From Heliomicrobium gestii (GTDB taxonomy: Bacteria > Bacillota > Desulfitobacteriia > Heliobacteriales > Heliobacteriaceae), in the NCBI RefSeq assembly GCF_009877435.1, contig NZ_WXEX01000007.1:143616-207615 (forward strand): a stretch of 64,000 bases of DNA, written 5' to 3'. The position numbers and the translations under genes were made by a program. Positions 53,660-62,973 of this stretch are shown in pieces. Under the pieces are notes generated by a model, which ran no database searches, had not been told where the DNA came from, and worked only from the letters and a program-made list of their open reading frames with translations. Every line of letters begins with the position of its first letter. The first letter of the stretch is position 1.

Positions 53660-56401
53660 CTAGCGGATCAATCCCAACAACCGCCAATAGGGAACACTGA
53701 TCAGCACAGAGAGGTAAATCATGACGGCATAGGCGATGGCCACCCATTGACCCTGGCGGTGGCTGAAGGCCTTTTCCTCGGTACAGTAATAGGTCATCAG
53801 ATAGGTCGGCGACTGATAGGGAAAAAAGAAGGGATCCGTCGTCAACAAGATGACAAAAACCAGGATCCAGGGGTGGATCCCCGCCTGGGACGCCAGCGGG
53901 GTGATGGCCAGGATCAACAAAATAACCGCCGGATCGTCGCGGACGACAAGGGTGATCAGAAAGACGACGGTGATGATGACCGCCAAAAAGAGGTAGGGCG
54001 ACACCATAAAGGGTTGCAGAAAATCGGCGAACAGATCGGCGATCCACTTGACCACACCCAACTGGGAGGCCACCTCGGCAAAGCCGAAGGCGACACCGAT
54101 GAAGAGCAGGAACAGCCAATCGATGCCGCTCTTCATCGTCGCTTCATCGAGAACCCGCAAGATCACCAAGAGCGCAAAGCCGAGACTCATCACCCAGGCG
54201 TTATCGATTTGATGCCACGTCTGCAGGATCATCATGGCGATAGAGCCGAGTGTGACAGCGATGGTGATCTTTTCTTCCCGCGTCAGCGGCCCCAGTGTCT
54301 TCAACTGCTGTTCAAGCACATCCGTGGAAAGCACGGTCGCCGGTTTTTCCGGTTTGAATAAATAGACGACAAGACCGAACATTCCTGCGGAAAAGACGAG
54401 CAGCGCCGGCAGCGCGTAATAGAGCCACTCCAGCCAAGAGATGGTTTCCTGTTGCACCAACCCAAAGGCCATCATGTTGGAATAGGTGCCTGTCAGAAAG
54501 AAAGGGCACAGGTAGCCGTAAAAGACCATGGCCATCAGGGAGAGACCGGCGGAACCGCGGCTCCGATCCGGAAATCCCATCGAATCGGCGATGCTCCGTG
54601 AGATCGGGCCGGCCAGGGCCACCTTCGCCGTCGACGACGGAATCAAGGGTGAAAAGAGGATGCCGCTCAGAGCGATGCCCAGCAACTGCCCGCCATAGTG
54701 ACGGGGGAAGGATTTGATCAGCAGCAGCGAGAGCCGGAACATGAGCCCCGATTTATTGATCGCCGCGCCAAGGGCCAGGATGCAGAGCATATAGATCCAC
54801 GTCGGCGAGGCAAAGCCCGACAGGGCGACTGCCGGTTTGACCAATCCCGCCAGCACCCAGGCCAGCAACATCAGCAAGGCAACGATAAAGGCCGGAACGA
54901 TATCGGCCATCCAAAAGACGACCGCCGCCAGGGAGACGCCGAGAAAGCGCATCCCCTCGGCGGACAATCCCGCAAAGGGTTCAGCGGCGTTGAAGTACCC
55001 CAGCAACGCCAAGGCGAACAGAACTGTGGCCGCCGTGAAGAGGGTATTTTTTTGAATGAGCTTTTTTGACTGTTCCACCAGACGAGCGCTGTTCGTCACC
55101 TGCAGGCTCTGTCGCGTCAGACTGTAGAGCCGGTCGGACAGGGTCGCTTTGACGCGCCTTCCTGTAAGACCTCCCGTTGCACCGCCCTTTGGATCGCCCT
55201 CCGCCCTTCCATCTACTGCGAGACCTCTGGCCACGTCCTCGTCTGTCCCGTTGTCGTTCCCATCGCCATTCTGGCGCCAACGGTGGTACCCGGCCAAGTT
55301 TAAACACTCCAGCGCCTTATGGCGCATCCCTTGTTCTTCATAGAGATCGGCCGCCAGCGTATAGAGACGTCCCAGTTGTTCCTGAGAAAAATCGCCTGGC
55401 TGGTCGATCGCCAGTGCAACTTTGCGCAAGGCCGACTCTGGTTCATCCTGTCGCAACCATTCCAAGTAAGAGCAAAAAAAGGTATAATGGGAAAAAAGCA
55501 CAAGATCTGGGCAAGCGGCAAAGAGGCGCAACAGTTCCTTTCGCCCTGCCTCGTCCGCAGTCTCTCCGTTGCCGATCCCGTCGACCAACGCCACCGCTTC
55601 CGTCCAAAACCCGTTCTCGATACAGGTCTGCGCCGCCAGGCGATGCAGTCCCTTCGCTTGAAAAGCGCCGACCGCGTCGAAAATGAAGGCGTTTCTCACC
55701 GCTTCTTCGTTGCGTGATTCGTAGAGACTCTTCAACACCTTTTTTATCGCCGGGTCGATATGTATAACCAACGCGCCAGGCGGTGCGTCGGCTTCATTGG
55801 ATGCCGATAGGGCATACATATGGTGGCAGTTCGCTTGACTGGCCCACAATTGATCCATATCGTCGGCGCGCCACAGCCAGGCCGGCGCCGGCGTGGGAAT
55901 GACCGAGGCGGACAACAGCGCCTGGCGGGCGCCCTCGGGCAGTTGCATCAGCTCTTTCTCGATGATCGCCTTTTTCTCCATCCGGCTTTCCTGTAAGGAA
56001 CGGTTCGTTTGCACCAACCGCTGGGAGAGCAGGCGAACCAGGTAGAGGGCCACCGTGCTGTTTTCTGCCAGCAGTTCATTGAAGGCCTCCTGGTTGATGG
56101 CATAGAGAATTGTATCGGTGGCTGCCATCGCCGAGGTGGAGCGGGGATTGCCGCTCAGTAGGGCCATCTCGCCAAAAACTGCGCCTGCTTCCAAAAAGGT
56201 AAGCGCCTGCCTCCGTTCGCCGGGAGCGCCGGTGAACAGTTCCACCTTCCCCCGCACGATCATGAACATCTTATCGCCGGCGTCGCCCTGTTCGAAAAGA
56301 AGGGTACCCTCAGCCAGTTCCATACGCTCGATTTTTCCGAGCAACCGGGCCTGTTCAATCGTGGTGAGGTCTTTGAACAGTTCGATATCGTTCAGTTGCA
56401 A
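53660..56401 (-). CDS. Cyclic-nucleotide-binding domain fused to a DASS/SLC13-type transporter
   Basis: 913 residues. Residues 1-125 are a Crp-type cyclic nucleotide-binding fold (LFEQGDAGDKMFMIVRGKVELF, FGEMALLSGNPRSTSAMAATD). Residues ~130-430 are a soluble region of unknown type, helical with possible TPR-like pairs (LYTLAADLYEEQGMRHKALE). From ~455 there are ~11 membrane helices with the divalent anion:Na+ symporter pattern (FSPLIPSSTAKVALAGPISRS, VVRDDPAVILLILAITPLAS). It probably takes up dicarboxylate, sulfate or a similar anion, gated or sorted by a nucleotide. TTG start with AGAAGG upstream. The fusion is unusual; the bound nucleotide is not known. Confidence 0.9.
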   Translation of the reverse strand: MQLNDIELFKDLTTIEQARLLGKIERMELAEGTLLFEQGDAGDKMFMIVRGKVELFTGAPGERRQALTFLEAGAVFGEMALLSGNPRSTSAMAATDTILYAINQEAFNELLAENSTVALYLVRLLSQRLVQTNRSLQESRMEKKAIIEKELMQLPEGARQALLSASVIPTPAPAWLWRADDMDQLWASQANCHHMYALSASNEADAPPGALVIHIDPAIKKVLKSLYESRNEEAVRNAFIFDAVGAFQAKGLHRLAAQTCIENGFWTEAVALVDGIGNGETADEAGRKELLRLFAACPDLVLFSHYTFFCSYLEWLRQDEPESALRKVALAIDQPGDFSQEQLGRLYTLAADLYEEQGMRHKALECLNLAGYHRWRQNGDGNDNGTDEDVARGLAVDGRAEGDPKGGATGGLTGRRVKATLSDRLYSLTRQSLQVTNSARLVEQSKKLIQKNTLFTAATVLFALALLGYFNAAEPFAGLSAEGMRFLGVSLAAVVFWMADIVPAFIVALLMLLAWVLAGLVKPAVALSGFASPTWIYMLCILALGAAINKSGLMFRLSLLLIKSFPRHYGGQLLGIALSGILFSPLIPSSTAKVALAGPISRSIADSMGFPDRSRGSAGLSLMAMVFYGYLCPFFLTGTYSNMMAFGLVQQETISWLEWLYYALPALLVFSAGMFGLVVYLFKPEKPATVLSTDVLEQQLKTLGPLTREEKITIAVTLGSIAMMILQTWHQIDNAWVMSLGFALLVILRVLDEATMKSGIDWLFLLFIGVAFGFAEVASQLGVVKWIADLFADFLQPFMVSPYLFLAVIITVVFLITLVVRDDPAVILLILAITPLASQAGIHPWILVFVILLTTDPFFFPYQSPTYLMTYYCTEEKAFSHRQGQWVAIAYAVMIYLSVLISVPYWRLLGLIR

Positions 56402-56547
56402 TACCGGTATACCTTCTCTCTTTTCACCCGTCTTTTGCGTTGAAGTGGAATTGGAAATGTTTTTACCATTTTACCATTATGGCAAGCAGGGGCAACAGCG
56501 CCGATTGACCTTCACTCGAGTTTACTTGTAAGGGGGGACGCTGCCAC

Positions 56548-57147
56548 ATGCCGGTGAACAAGGACGGTCAACGAGAAGGGGAACATCCCAGCGAGTACCT
56601 TAACGATATGGTCGAATGGGGCAACCAACAGTATAATCCCGGCCGGTACCTCGGCGGAGACCTTCCGCCGCATCTGAAGTACCCCAAGCCCATCATTCGC
56701 TGGATCGCGGGCCTCTCTCTACTCTTTATGTTGGGCAGCCTGATCTATCAGCTCATTCCCTTTGCGCCGCCTTTTCCATCCAGACCGCTACAGGAAAGAG
56801 CGGCGAATCCCACAGCCATTCACGTGGACATTCTCTCTAAACAAAATCTTGATTCCTGGGACATCGGCGTCGAGCCTCGTCTCACCGATAAGGGATTTGT
56901 CATCGACGTCCACCGGGAATATCGGGGGCAGAAGCCCCTTGAGGATGTGATGATTCAGACAGAGAGCACATCTGTCACATCATCGCCGAATCAACCCTAT
57001 TATAAAGACGCCACACTCGGCATTCCTGTACAGCATGACGGTCAAGAAAACAAATTCATCATCAAATGGACAGAAGAAGGCATGGCAAGGGAAGGAACCT
57101 TTGTGATCAAAACGACGTTCCAAAACGAAACCGGTGAGAACAGCTAA
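56548..57147 (+). CDS. Membrane-anchored protein of unknown function
   Basis: 199 residues. A ~50-residue hydrophilic N-terminus (EYLNDMVEWGNQQYNPGRYL) precedes one membrane helix (~52-72: IAGLSLLFMLGSLIYQLIPF) and a ~120-residue outer domain with beta-strand character and no known motif. ATG with AAGGGGGGACG upstream. The stop is directly followed by the ATG of the next, frameshifted gene, so the two form an operon. Confidence 0.75.
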   Translation: MPVNKDGQREGEHPSEYLNDMVEWGNQQYNPGRYLGGDLPPHLKYPKPIIRWIAGLSLLFMLGSLIYQLIPFAPPFPSRPLQERAANPTAIHVDILSKQNLDSWDIGVEPRLTDKGFVIDVHREYRGQKPLEDVMIQTESTSVTSSPNQPYYKDATLGIPVQHDGQENKFIIKWTEEGMAREGTFVIKTTFQNETGENS

Positions 57148-57418
57148 ATGGGTCGCTTGAGATATCTCGTCAACGCAAATTACTTGAGCGCGCTGTACGG
57201 CTTCGCCCTGTTTATGGTGACCCTTTGCCTTCCTTTTCCCCAATCACCACCCCGGCGATGACGACAACTACGGCGCCGCCTTTTTTATCGTAGGCCTGTT
57301 GTTGGTCTATCCCCTATACATCCTGCTCGTCACAGGCAGCAGTTTTTTTATTCGAGACGCTACGGTGGTGTCTATCGGCAGTAGAATTGCACGCATCTTC
57401 AGCATAAAACGTCGTTAG
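57148..57418 (+). pseudogene. Frameshifted gene for a small two-helix membrane protein
   Basis: The ATG at 57148 abuts the previous stop. The frame codes MGRLRYLVNANYLSALYGFA and a first membrane helix but stops at 57261. Reading one base later from the C-run at 57238-57241 gives a natural continuation, NHHPGDDDNYGAAFFIVGLL and a second helix, to the TAG at 57416. Deleting one C would restore ~90 residues. It is either a recent pseudogene or a homopolymer sequencing error. Function unknown. Confidence 0.65.
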
Positions 57419-57491
57419 CCATTTCTCCTAATGGCTGTCCGACTGCCTTAAGGGCTGCCTAATCCATGCGAAAACGCGTTGGCCCAAATAA

Positions 57492-57540
57492 GAAAAAGCC
57501 TTTCCCAAACAGCGATGACGCTGTGGGAAAGGCTTTTTTC
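57492..57540. terminator. Terminator between the frameshifted gene and the chemoreceptor
   Basis: AAAAAGCCTTTCCCA (57493-57507) pairs with TGGGAAAGGCTTTTT (57524-57538), with an inner CAGCG/CGCTG stem. A-run and T-run on the two sides suggest it works in both directions. Confidence 0.9.
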
Positions 57541-57580
57541 GTTTGTCCGCTCATGGGAAGTCTTTCGAGGCGATATGATG

Positions 57581-59254
57581 CTAGACCTTAAACTTGCCCA
57601 GCGCGCCTTGCAGGTCTTCGGCCAGTCTCGCCAAAGCGTGGCTCGACGCCGCGATCTCCTCCATGGAAGCAGACTGCTCCTGTGTCGCCGCCGAGACCGT
57701 CTGCGTTTGCTCTGCCGTATCCTTGACAATCCGGTCGATATCGCGCACCGAGGTGACAATATGCTGGCTCCCCTGGGCCAACTGTTCGATGGAAGCGGTG
57801 ATCTCCTTGATCTGTGCAGACTCTTGGGCGATCAAAGCCACGATCTCTTGGAAGGCTTGTCCCGCCGTGTTGACCACATCGGCGCCGAGGGTCACTTCCC
57901 GGGTGCCATCGCGCATGGCGATGACAGCCTTATCGGTGTCCCTCTGGATGAGACCGATCAGATTGGCGATCTGCTGGGTCGCCTCCTGGGATTGCTCGGC
58001 CAACTTGCGCACCTCTTCGGCGACGACGGCAAAACCTCTCCCCTGCTCACCGGCGCGAGCTGCTTCAATGGCCGCATTCAGCGCCAGCAGGTTCGTTTGA
58101 GCAGCGATCCCGGAGATGGCGTCCACGATCAGGCCGATCTCCTTCGAGCGTTCCCCTAGTTGGGATACCACCTGAGCCGAACTCGCGACAGTGGACTCGA
58201 TGCTCTTCATCTGACTGACGGCGGCGTTAACGGCTTGATCGCCTTGGGCGGCGGCGTTGGCCGTCTTGTCCGCTACGGTCAAAACGGTGTGGGCGTTGTC
58301 GGACACCTGTTGGATGCGTGTCGACATCTCCTCGATGACGGCGACCGTCGTTTCGACGGCCGTCTTTTGCTGTTCCGCCCCTTGCGCGACACCGGTAATC
58401 GTCGCCGCCACCTGATTGGTCGCCATGGACGACTGCTCGGCGCTGGCCGTCAACTCTTGGGATGATGCGGCCACCGTCTCCGCCGTGCCGGCCACATGGG
58501 TGATGAGCCTGCGGAGATTTTGCACACCCTGATACAAGCTCGCCAGCAACTGCCCCATTTCATCCTGTGACTGAACGACGACATCCTGCGTCAAGTCCCC
58601 CTTGGCGATCGCCTTCGCCACATCCATGCCCTGACCGATCGACCGGAGGATCGGCCGGGTGATGTAAATGGCGAGACCGACGCCGCAGAGCAATCCCATC
58701 GCCAAAACGATCAACAACAGTCTTTTTAGGGCATGTTCCTTTTCGGCGATACTTTGGTTTGCCGTGAGAAAGACCTGTGTTCGAATGTCTAGATATTTTT
58801 GCACTTCCGCAATCAGCGCCGCATTGTCCGGCGCCGCTTGATTGGCCATGTAGGCAACGGCGACCGCTTGGCCTTGCCTGTCAAACAACTCCACCATCTT
58901 GGAGGGGTGGGGCGCAAACTTTTGGGCCGCCGCGTTTACCGGCGCCAATTCATTTTTGTTCTCAGCGGTATGATTCAAATAGGTTAAGGCGTCGTCCGCC
59001 TCCTGCTGGGCCTTGCTCAGTTCGTCTTTAAATTTGGGATTTCCCGTCGCCAGATAGCCTCGTATTCCCGCCGCCTGGCGCGCCACATTCAAGGCCAGTT
59101 TTTGGGCATTGTCTTTCATCTGGATGCGATATTCGATCAGGTACTGCGTTTCCGCTTCTATCTTCGATAGCTGTACGAAAACAACAGCAACGATGACGGC
59201 CATGAGCGCAATCATAACGCCGAAACCGCCGTATATTTTGGTGCGAATGTTCAT
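57581..59254 (-). CDS. Methyl-accepting chemotaxis protein with 4HB sensor
   Basis: 557 residues. Helix 1 (~8-30) and helix 2 (~187-208) flank a four-helix-bundle type sensor ([20 protein letters not shown]), then HAMP (~210-262) and the signalling domain with [20 protein letters not shown] and [20 protein letters not shown]. It ends GKFKV. ATG with AAAGGGATG upstream. It senses an unknown ligand and signals through CheA/CheW. Confidence 0.93.
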   Translation of the reverse strand: MNIRTKIYGGFGVMIALMAVIVAVVFVQLSKIEAETQYLIEYRIQMKDNAQKLALNVARQAAGIRGYLATGNPKFKDELSKAQQEADDALTYLNHTAENKNELAPVNAAAQKFAPHPSKMVELFDRQGQAVAVAYMANQAAPDNAALIAEVQKYLDIRTQVFLTANQSIAEKEHALKRLLLIVLAMGLLCGVGLAIYITRPILRSIGQGMDVAKAIAKGDLTQDVVVQSQDEMGQLLASLYQGVQNLRRLITHVAGTAETVAASSQELTASAEQSSMATNQVAATITGVAQGAEQQKTAVETTVAVIEEMSTRIQQVSDNAHTVLTVADKTANAAAQGDQAVNAAVSQMKSIESTVASSAQVVSQLGERSKEIGLIVDAISGIAAQTNLLALNAAIEAARAGEQGRGFAVVAEEVRKLAEQSQEATQQIANLIGLIQRDTDKAVIAMRDGTREVTLGADVVNTAGQAFQEIVALIAQESAQIKEITASIEQLAQGSQHIVTSVRDIDRIVKDTAEQTQTVSAATQEQSASMEEIAASSHALARLAEDLQGALGKFKV

Positions 59255-59494
59255 TTCTTCATCCCTTTCTGTATCGTTTGTCTGCGTTTTTTTCCCTGGA
59301 ATCCATTAAGTCGTACTGCCCCTCACGCTTACCTTTATTCGGCGAAGGTTGAGAAACGGCTCGTCTTGTCGTGGACGTGAATAAGCATAGTTTATCACAA
59401 ATAAATGTTCTACGAAAATTGTCCCTCTCTTTTTATGCCTTCCCCGGCAAGACTTTTGTGTCTCCGCTGCATATGTTGATGCGGGGGTGCTCTG

Positions 59495-60142
59495 ATGGCC
59501 TATGTATGGGGAGTCGATTCGGCCTCACCGGTGAATCCCGAACTGTTGCGCTGCGTGATCGCTCGTTTCGGGAAGCCACTCTTTTGGGGGCGCTATCTGT
59601 CTACAGTTCCGCGGATCGCTTCCGGATTGACAAGAGCGGAACTCGCATTCCTGCGCCGCCAAAATATCAAGGTGCTGCCCATCTATAACGCCTTTCGCTA
59701 TGCGATCGGATACGACAATGGAAAAAGAGTCGCTCGAGAGGCCCTTCGCAATGCCTGGCGACTGGGAATCGCCAAAGGAACCGTCCTCGTTGCCAATATC
59801 GAACACTTTTTCAAGATCGATGACCGGTGGATCCGCGGTTGGGTGGATACGATCCGCCTAGCCGGATACCGCCCGGCGATCTATCACGACCCTGTCCGGG
59901 GAGAGTTCAGCAGGGCCTACTGCCGCGCGGTAAAAAAAGACGCCCGGGTACAGCGTGAGACCGCCTTGTGGAGCGCCCAACCAGAAATCACGACGACGGG
60001 ATCGCGCAATGCGCCGGCCTTTGCCCCCTATCGCCCTCGCTGCGGCGGGAATGTCTGGGCCTGGCAATATGGGCGCGATTCAAGGGTGTGCCCCATCGAC
60101 ACGAACCTCATGGACACGCGATTATATCGTCAACTTTTTTGA
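59495..60142 (+). CDS. DUF1906 (glycoside-hydrolase-like) protein
   Basis: 215 residues. The start YVWGVDSASPVNPELLRCVI with FGKPLFWGRYLSTVP, GLTRAELAFLRRQNIKVLPI and the middle YRPAIYHDPVRGEFSRAYCR fit the Rv2525c-like DUF1906 family, a TIM-barrel related to GH25-type muramidases. No signal peptide is visible, though such proteins are often envelope-associated. The ATG follows GGGGGTG. Role: possible cell-wall interaction; enzymatic activity not shown. Confidence 0.8.
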   Translation: MAYVWGVDSASPVNPELLRCVIARFGKPLFWGRYLSTVPRIASGLTRAELAFLRRQNIKVLPIYNAFRYAIGYDNGKRVAREALRNAWRLGIAKGTVLVANIEHFFKIDDRWIRGWVDTIRLAGYRPAIYHDPVRGEFSRAYCRAVKKDARVQRETALWSAQPEITTTGSRNAPAFAPYRPRCGGNVWAWQYGRDSRVCPIDTNLMDTRLYRQLF

Positions 60143-60164
60143 CGGTTTTCTGCTTCAGACACAT

Positions 60165-60196
60165 GGAAAAATCCCCACCTGGATGCGGTGGGGATT
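60165..60196 (-). terminator. Terminator of the disrupted chemoreceptor gene
   Basis: AATCCCCACC (60170-60179) pairs with 60187-60196, followed by TTTTCC on the minus strand, 12 bases after the receptor stop. Confidence 0.75.
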
Positions 60197-61122
60197 GGCT
60201 GATCGGCTTACTCGTTTCCTTTGTTCACAATATCGGTCAGACTCGCAGACAGTTGGGCCAATTGTTGCGACGCCGTGCTGATCTCTTCCATGCTGGCCAT
60301 CTGCTCCTGTGTCGATGCCGAGATGGTTTGGGTGGACTGGGAGGATTCCTCTGTCACCACAGCGACCTGATCAATCACCTGCATCACCGTGTCGGCTTTG
60401 TCCACCAGCTTTTCCGTGGCTCCGTTTAATTTGCCCACTTCATCGAGAAAGCGCGCGATCGTCCTGGAAATCAGGCTGTAGCCGACGCTGGCCCCATTGG
60501 CTTTTTCCACGCCGTCGACAATCTGTTGCGTACCTTCGTTCATATTCTTTGTCATCTGATCCACGAGTGATTGCACGGTTCGGATGCGAAGGTTGATCTG
60601 CTGCGCCGCCTGATCCGTCTCCTCAGCGAGTTTTTTCACCTCGCTGGCGACGACGCCAAAACCCCGTCCAGCCTCGCCGGCCCGAGCCGCTTCAATGGCG
60701 GCGTTCAATGCCAACAGGTTCGTTTGCCCGGCAATGGCTGTAATCATATCGACGATTGTGCCGATTTCCCCTGAACTGTTTTCCAGCGCTTTGATCTGAT
60801 CTGTATTTTGTTGATTATTTTTCGCGATTTGCTGCATGCGCGCAAGCGTGTCCTGGATCCGATGGTTGCCCTCCTGGGTCAGCGTCCGGGTTTCTTGGAC
60901 GAACTCGGTGAGTCGATCCCGTTCCGATACGACGGTGTGGCTGATCTCGATCATCTCGGCGGCGAGTCGCTTGGCCGCATTCACATCCCGCGCCTGTTGG
61001 GCGGCTCCGTTGGCCAGTTCTTGGATGCTGTGCGATATTTCTGCGGAACTGGCGTTCATGTTTTGGAAAGCTGCCGCCAGTTGCTGAGACAATCCTTTCA
61101 CTTCGCCCGACTGTTTCTGCAC

Positions 61123-61148
61123 GTTTTCAATTAACGTTTTCAATTAAC
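61123..61148. repeat. 13-bp tandem duplication in the chemoreceptor gene
   Basis: GTTTTCAATTAAC occurs twice in direct succession (61123-61135 and 61136-61148). Removing one copy joins the HAMP part and the signalling part in one frame ([17 protein letters not shown]). Confidence 0.9.
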
Positions 61149-61389
61149 TTTTTCATGTCAATGATGCTGACATTGTTTTTGATGGCGGCTTGCAAGTCAC
61201 CAATTTCATCATGGGTATGGAGGGAAGCGTCTCGCAGTATGTCCAGATTCCCGTCCGCCAGCGCCTTCGACAACTTGGAGAGCCGCACAATCGGCCGATA
61301 GGTGAGTTGGGTCAACGCGAAAACGACGGCTAGATTGACGAACAGGACGATGCCGATCTGGAGGGCCAATTTTTGCTGCATCCTATTAA

Positions 61390-61421
61390 GCCCCCTAATA
61401 GTATTTGAGATTAGACCCTCC
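61390..61421. repeat. Left terminal inverted repeat of the IS element
   Basis: GCCCCCTAATAG...GATTAGACCCTCC matches, with gaps, the complement of the right end (ACCCCTAATTC...GTCTAGACCCC). Confidence 0.7.
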
Positions 61422-61459
61422 AATGGGCTACAATGAGAACACATGGAGGGGACGCGAAA

Positions 61460-61786
61460 ATGAGACGAAATCGATATCCGAAAGAACTGAAAGAGCAACT
61501 GATCCAGGAAGCCATGGAAGTGGGGAATGCAACACAGGTGGCCCGCCGACATGGGATCGATCCGAAACGACTGTATTGCTGGATTCGAGAGTCGCAACAT
61601 AAGAGCTTCCAAGAAGCCCCCGCGACGGCAAAGCATATTGCTCCATATGTGCCATCCGCACAAGAATTCAAACAAATGGAATCAGAAAACATGGCACTGA
61701 AAAAGCTACTTGGCGAAAAGACATTAGAAATTCAAATATTGCAAGATGTAATAAAAAAGAAGAACCCGGGCTATCGGAAAAACTAG
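61460..61786 (+). CDS. IS3-family transposase OrfA
   Basis: 108 residues. The N-terminal helix-turn-helix (YPKELKEQLIQEAMEVGNAT, QVARRHGIDPKRLYCWIRES) binds the IS ends; the C-terminal part is a leucine-zipper-like coil (MESENMALKKLLGEKTLEIQ). ATG with GGGGACG upstream. Its last codons overlap OrfB in the -1 frame at an A-rich slippery site, so an OrfAB fusion transposase is expected. Confidence 0.9.
   Translation: MRRNRYPKELKEQLIQEAMEVGNATQVARRHGIDPKRLYCWIRESQHKSFQEAPATAKHIAPYVPSAQEFKQMESENMALKKLLGEKTLEIQILQDVIKKKNPGYRKN
61753..61759 (+). promoter_or_regulatory. Programmed -1 frameshift site of the IS element
   Basis: A_AAA_AAG in the OrfA frame, the classic IS3 slippery heptamer. A shift of -1 here leads straight into the OrfB frame (KKEEPGLSEKLEVADEW). 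Confidence 0.75.
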
Positions 61787-62712
61787 AAGTTGCCGATGAG
61801 TGGATAGTCCGGGAAGAAACCAGCACCGCCTTTGTCTTGCGTGTCATCGGCATTCACGAAGCCACCTACTACGCACGGCGCCAGCGTCTTCAGAGAGAAC
61901 CCAAAGAGCGCACCTACAACGGCGGACGGCCGCAACCGGGGTATTCATGGACACAAGATGGAAGGCGAATCAGCGATGAACAAATCAAGGAATACCTGAT
62001 GGAACTCATTGCTGGCGAAGAGAACATCTACGGATATCGAAAGCTGGGGCTCTGCCTCCATAAACAGCATCAGTTGGTCATCAATCACAAGAAAACCTAC
62101 CGGCTATGCAAAGAGTTGGACATCCTATCGCCACAACGGAAGATCAAGTCTCAGCACCCGCGTCGGCTGGCGCGCAACCGAACCATTACCGCCTCCAACG
62201 AACTCTGGGAGATGGACATCAAATACGGCTACATCGCCGGTGAAGATCGATTCTTCTATCTCATGTCGCTCATCGATGTCTATGATCGCTCGATTGTAGA
62301 CTACCATATTGGATTAAATTGCGAAGGTGTTGACGCAGCAAAGACACTGAAACGGGCGTTGTGGAAACGAAACTGCTTTGAAAAAGAAATGAAGCCAATT
62401 GTGCGAACCGACAATGGACCGCAGTTTATCAGCCGTGTGTTTGAGGAAACGTGCGTACAATACCAAGTCGAACACGAACGGATTCCCCCGAAGACGCCGA
62501 ACAAAAACGCCCATATTGAATCGTTTCATGCCAACCTGGAACGCATCAAGCATGCCTTTGACTCCTACCAAGACGCCCACCAAGTGGTTGGAGAATACAT
62601 TGACTTTTACAACCAGAGGCGAATCCATGGCAGCCTCTACGATTTGTCTCCTGTGGAGTTTTGTCGACAGCTGGCAGACGGAAACGTACCGGCCTTTGTT
62701 GTCACATTGTAG
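61754..62712 (+). CDS. IS3-family transposase OrfB (DDE integrase core)
   Basis: About 318 residues counted from the frameshift site. The HTH_21-like part (GEENIYGYRKLGLCLHKQHQ) precedes the rve core with the acidic triad: Asp in LWEMDIKYGYI, Asp in IVRTDNGPQFI and Glu in NKNAHIESFHANLERIK. It catalyses strand cleavage and transfer. No good start codon with a ribosome site exists, the first usable one being a TTG at 61837, so it is likely made as OrfAB. The frame is intact, so the element may be active. Confidence 0.9.
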
Positions 62713-62782
62713 TGTGGGTAGCGCACCGTAGACCCGGCAGGCCAAAGCGCAAAGCCCGACGTCGACCGCCTAATTGACGTAC

Positions 62783-62863
62783 CCTATACAGGCCGACGTC
62801 TGTCAAGGGACGCCGAAGGCGTGGCGATAGCCCTTGCCCTTGATAGACGTTGGTCTGTATAGG
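62783..62863 (+). ncRNA. Long conserved-looking hairpin in the IS right end
   Basis: 27 bases at 62783-62809 pair with 62837-62863 in the plus-strand RNA; three positions are G-U pairs instead of G-C. The loop holds a second stem ACGCC-GAA-GGCGT (62810-62822). It lies 70 bases past OrfB. It may act as transcription terminator, mRNA stabiliser or structured RNA of the element. Confidence 0.5.
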
Positions 62864-62943
62864 ACTCTGCAAGAGGCGGTGACGGCGGTCTCGAAAAACA
62901 GCAGAGTATCTATAATTTTATGAAACTCTACGAAAAACTGCGA

Positions 62944-62973
62944 ATAAGGGGTCTAGACTCTAGAATTAGGGGT
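62944..62973. repeat. Right terminal inverted repeat of the IS element
   Basis: GGGGTCTAGAC...GAATTAGGGGT, complementary with gaps to the left end. Confidence 0.7.

Larger units (their letters stand above)
61390..62973 (+). mobile_element. IS3-family insertion sequence (1584 bp)
   Basis: It contains OrfA and OrfB with an IS3-type frameshift and is bounded by imperfect inverted repeats (CCCCTAAT...TAGACCCC on both ends). It interrupts a chemoreceptor gene. Flanking TTAA (61386-61389) and TTGA (62974-62977) may be a 4-bp target duplication with one mismatch; joining the flanks restores the receptor frame (AMRFNRMQQ). A ~260-bp non-coding right end holds a long hairpin, more than most IS3 elements carry. 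Confidence 0.9.
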
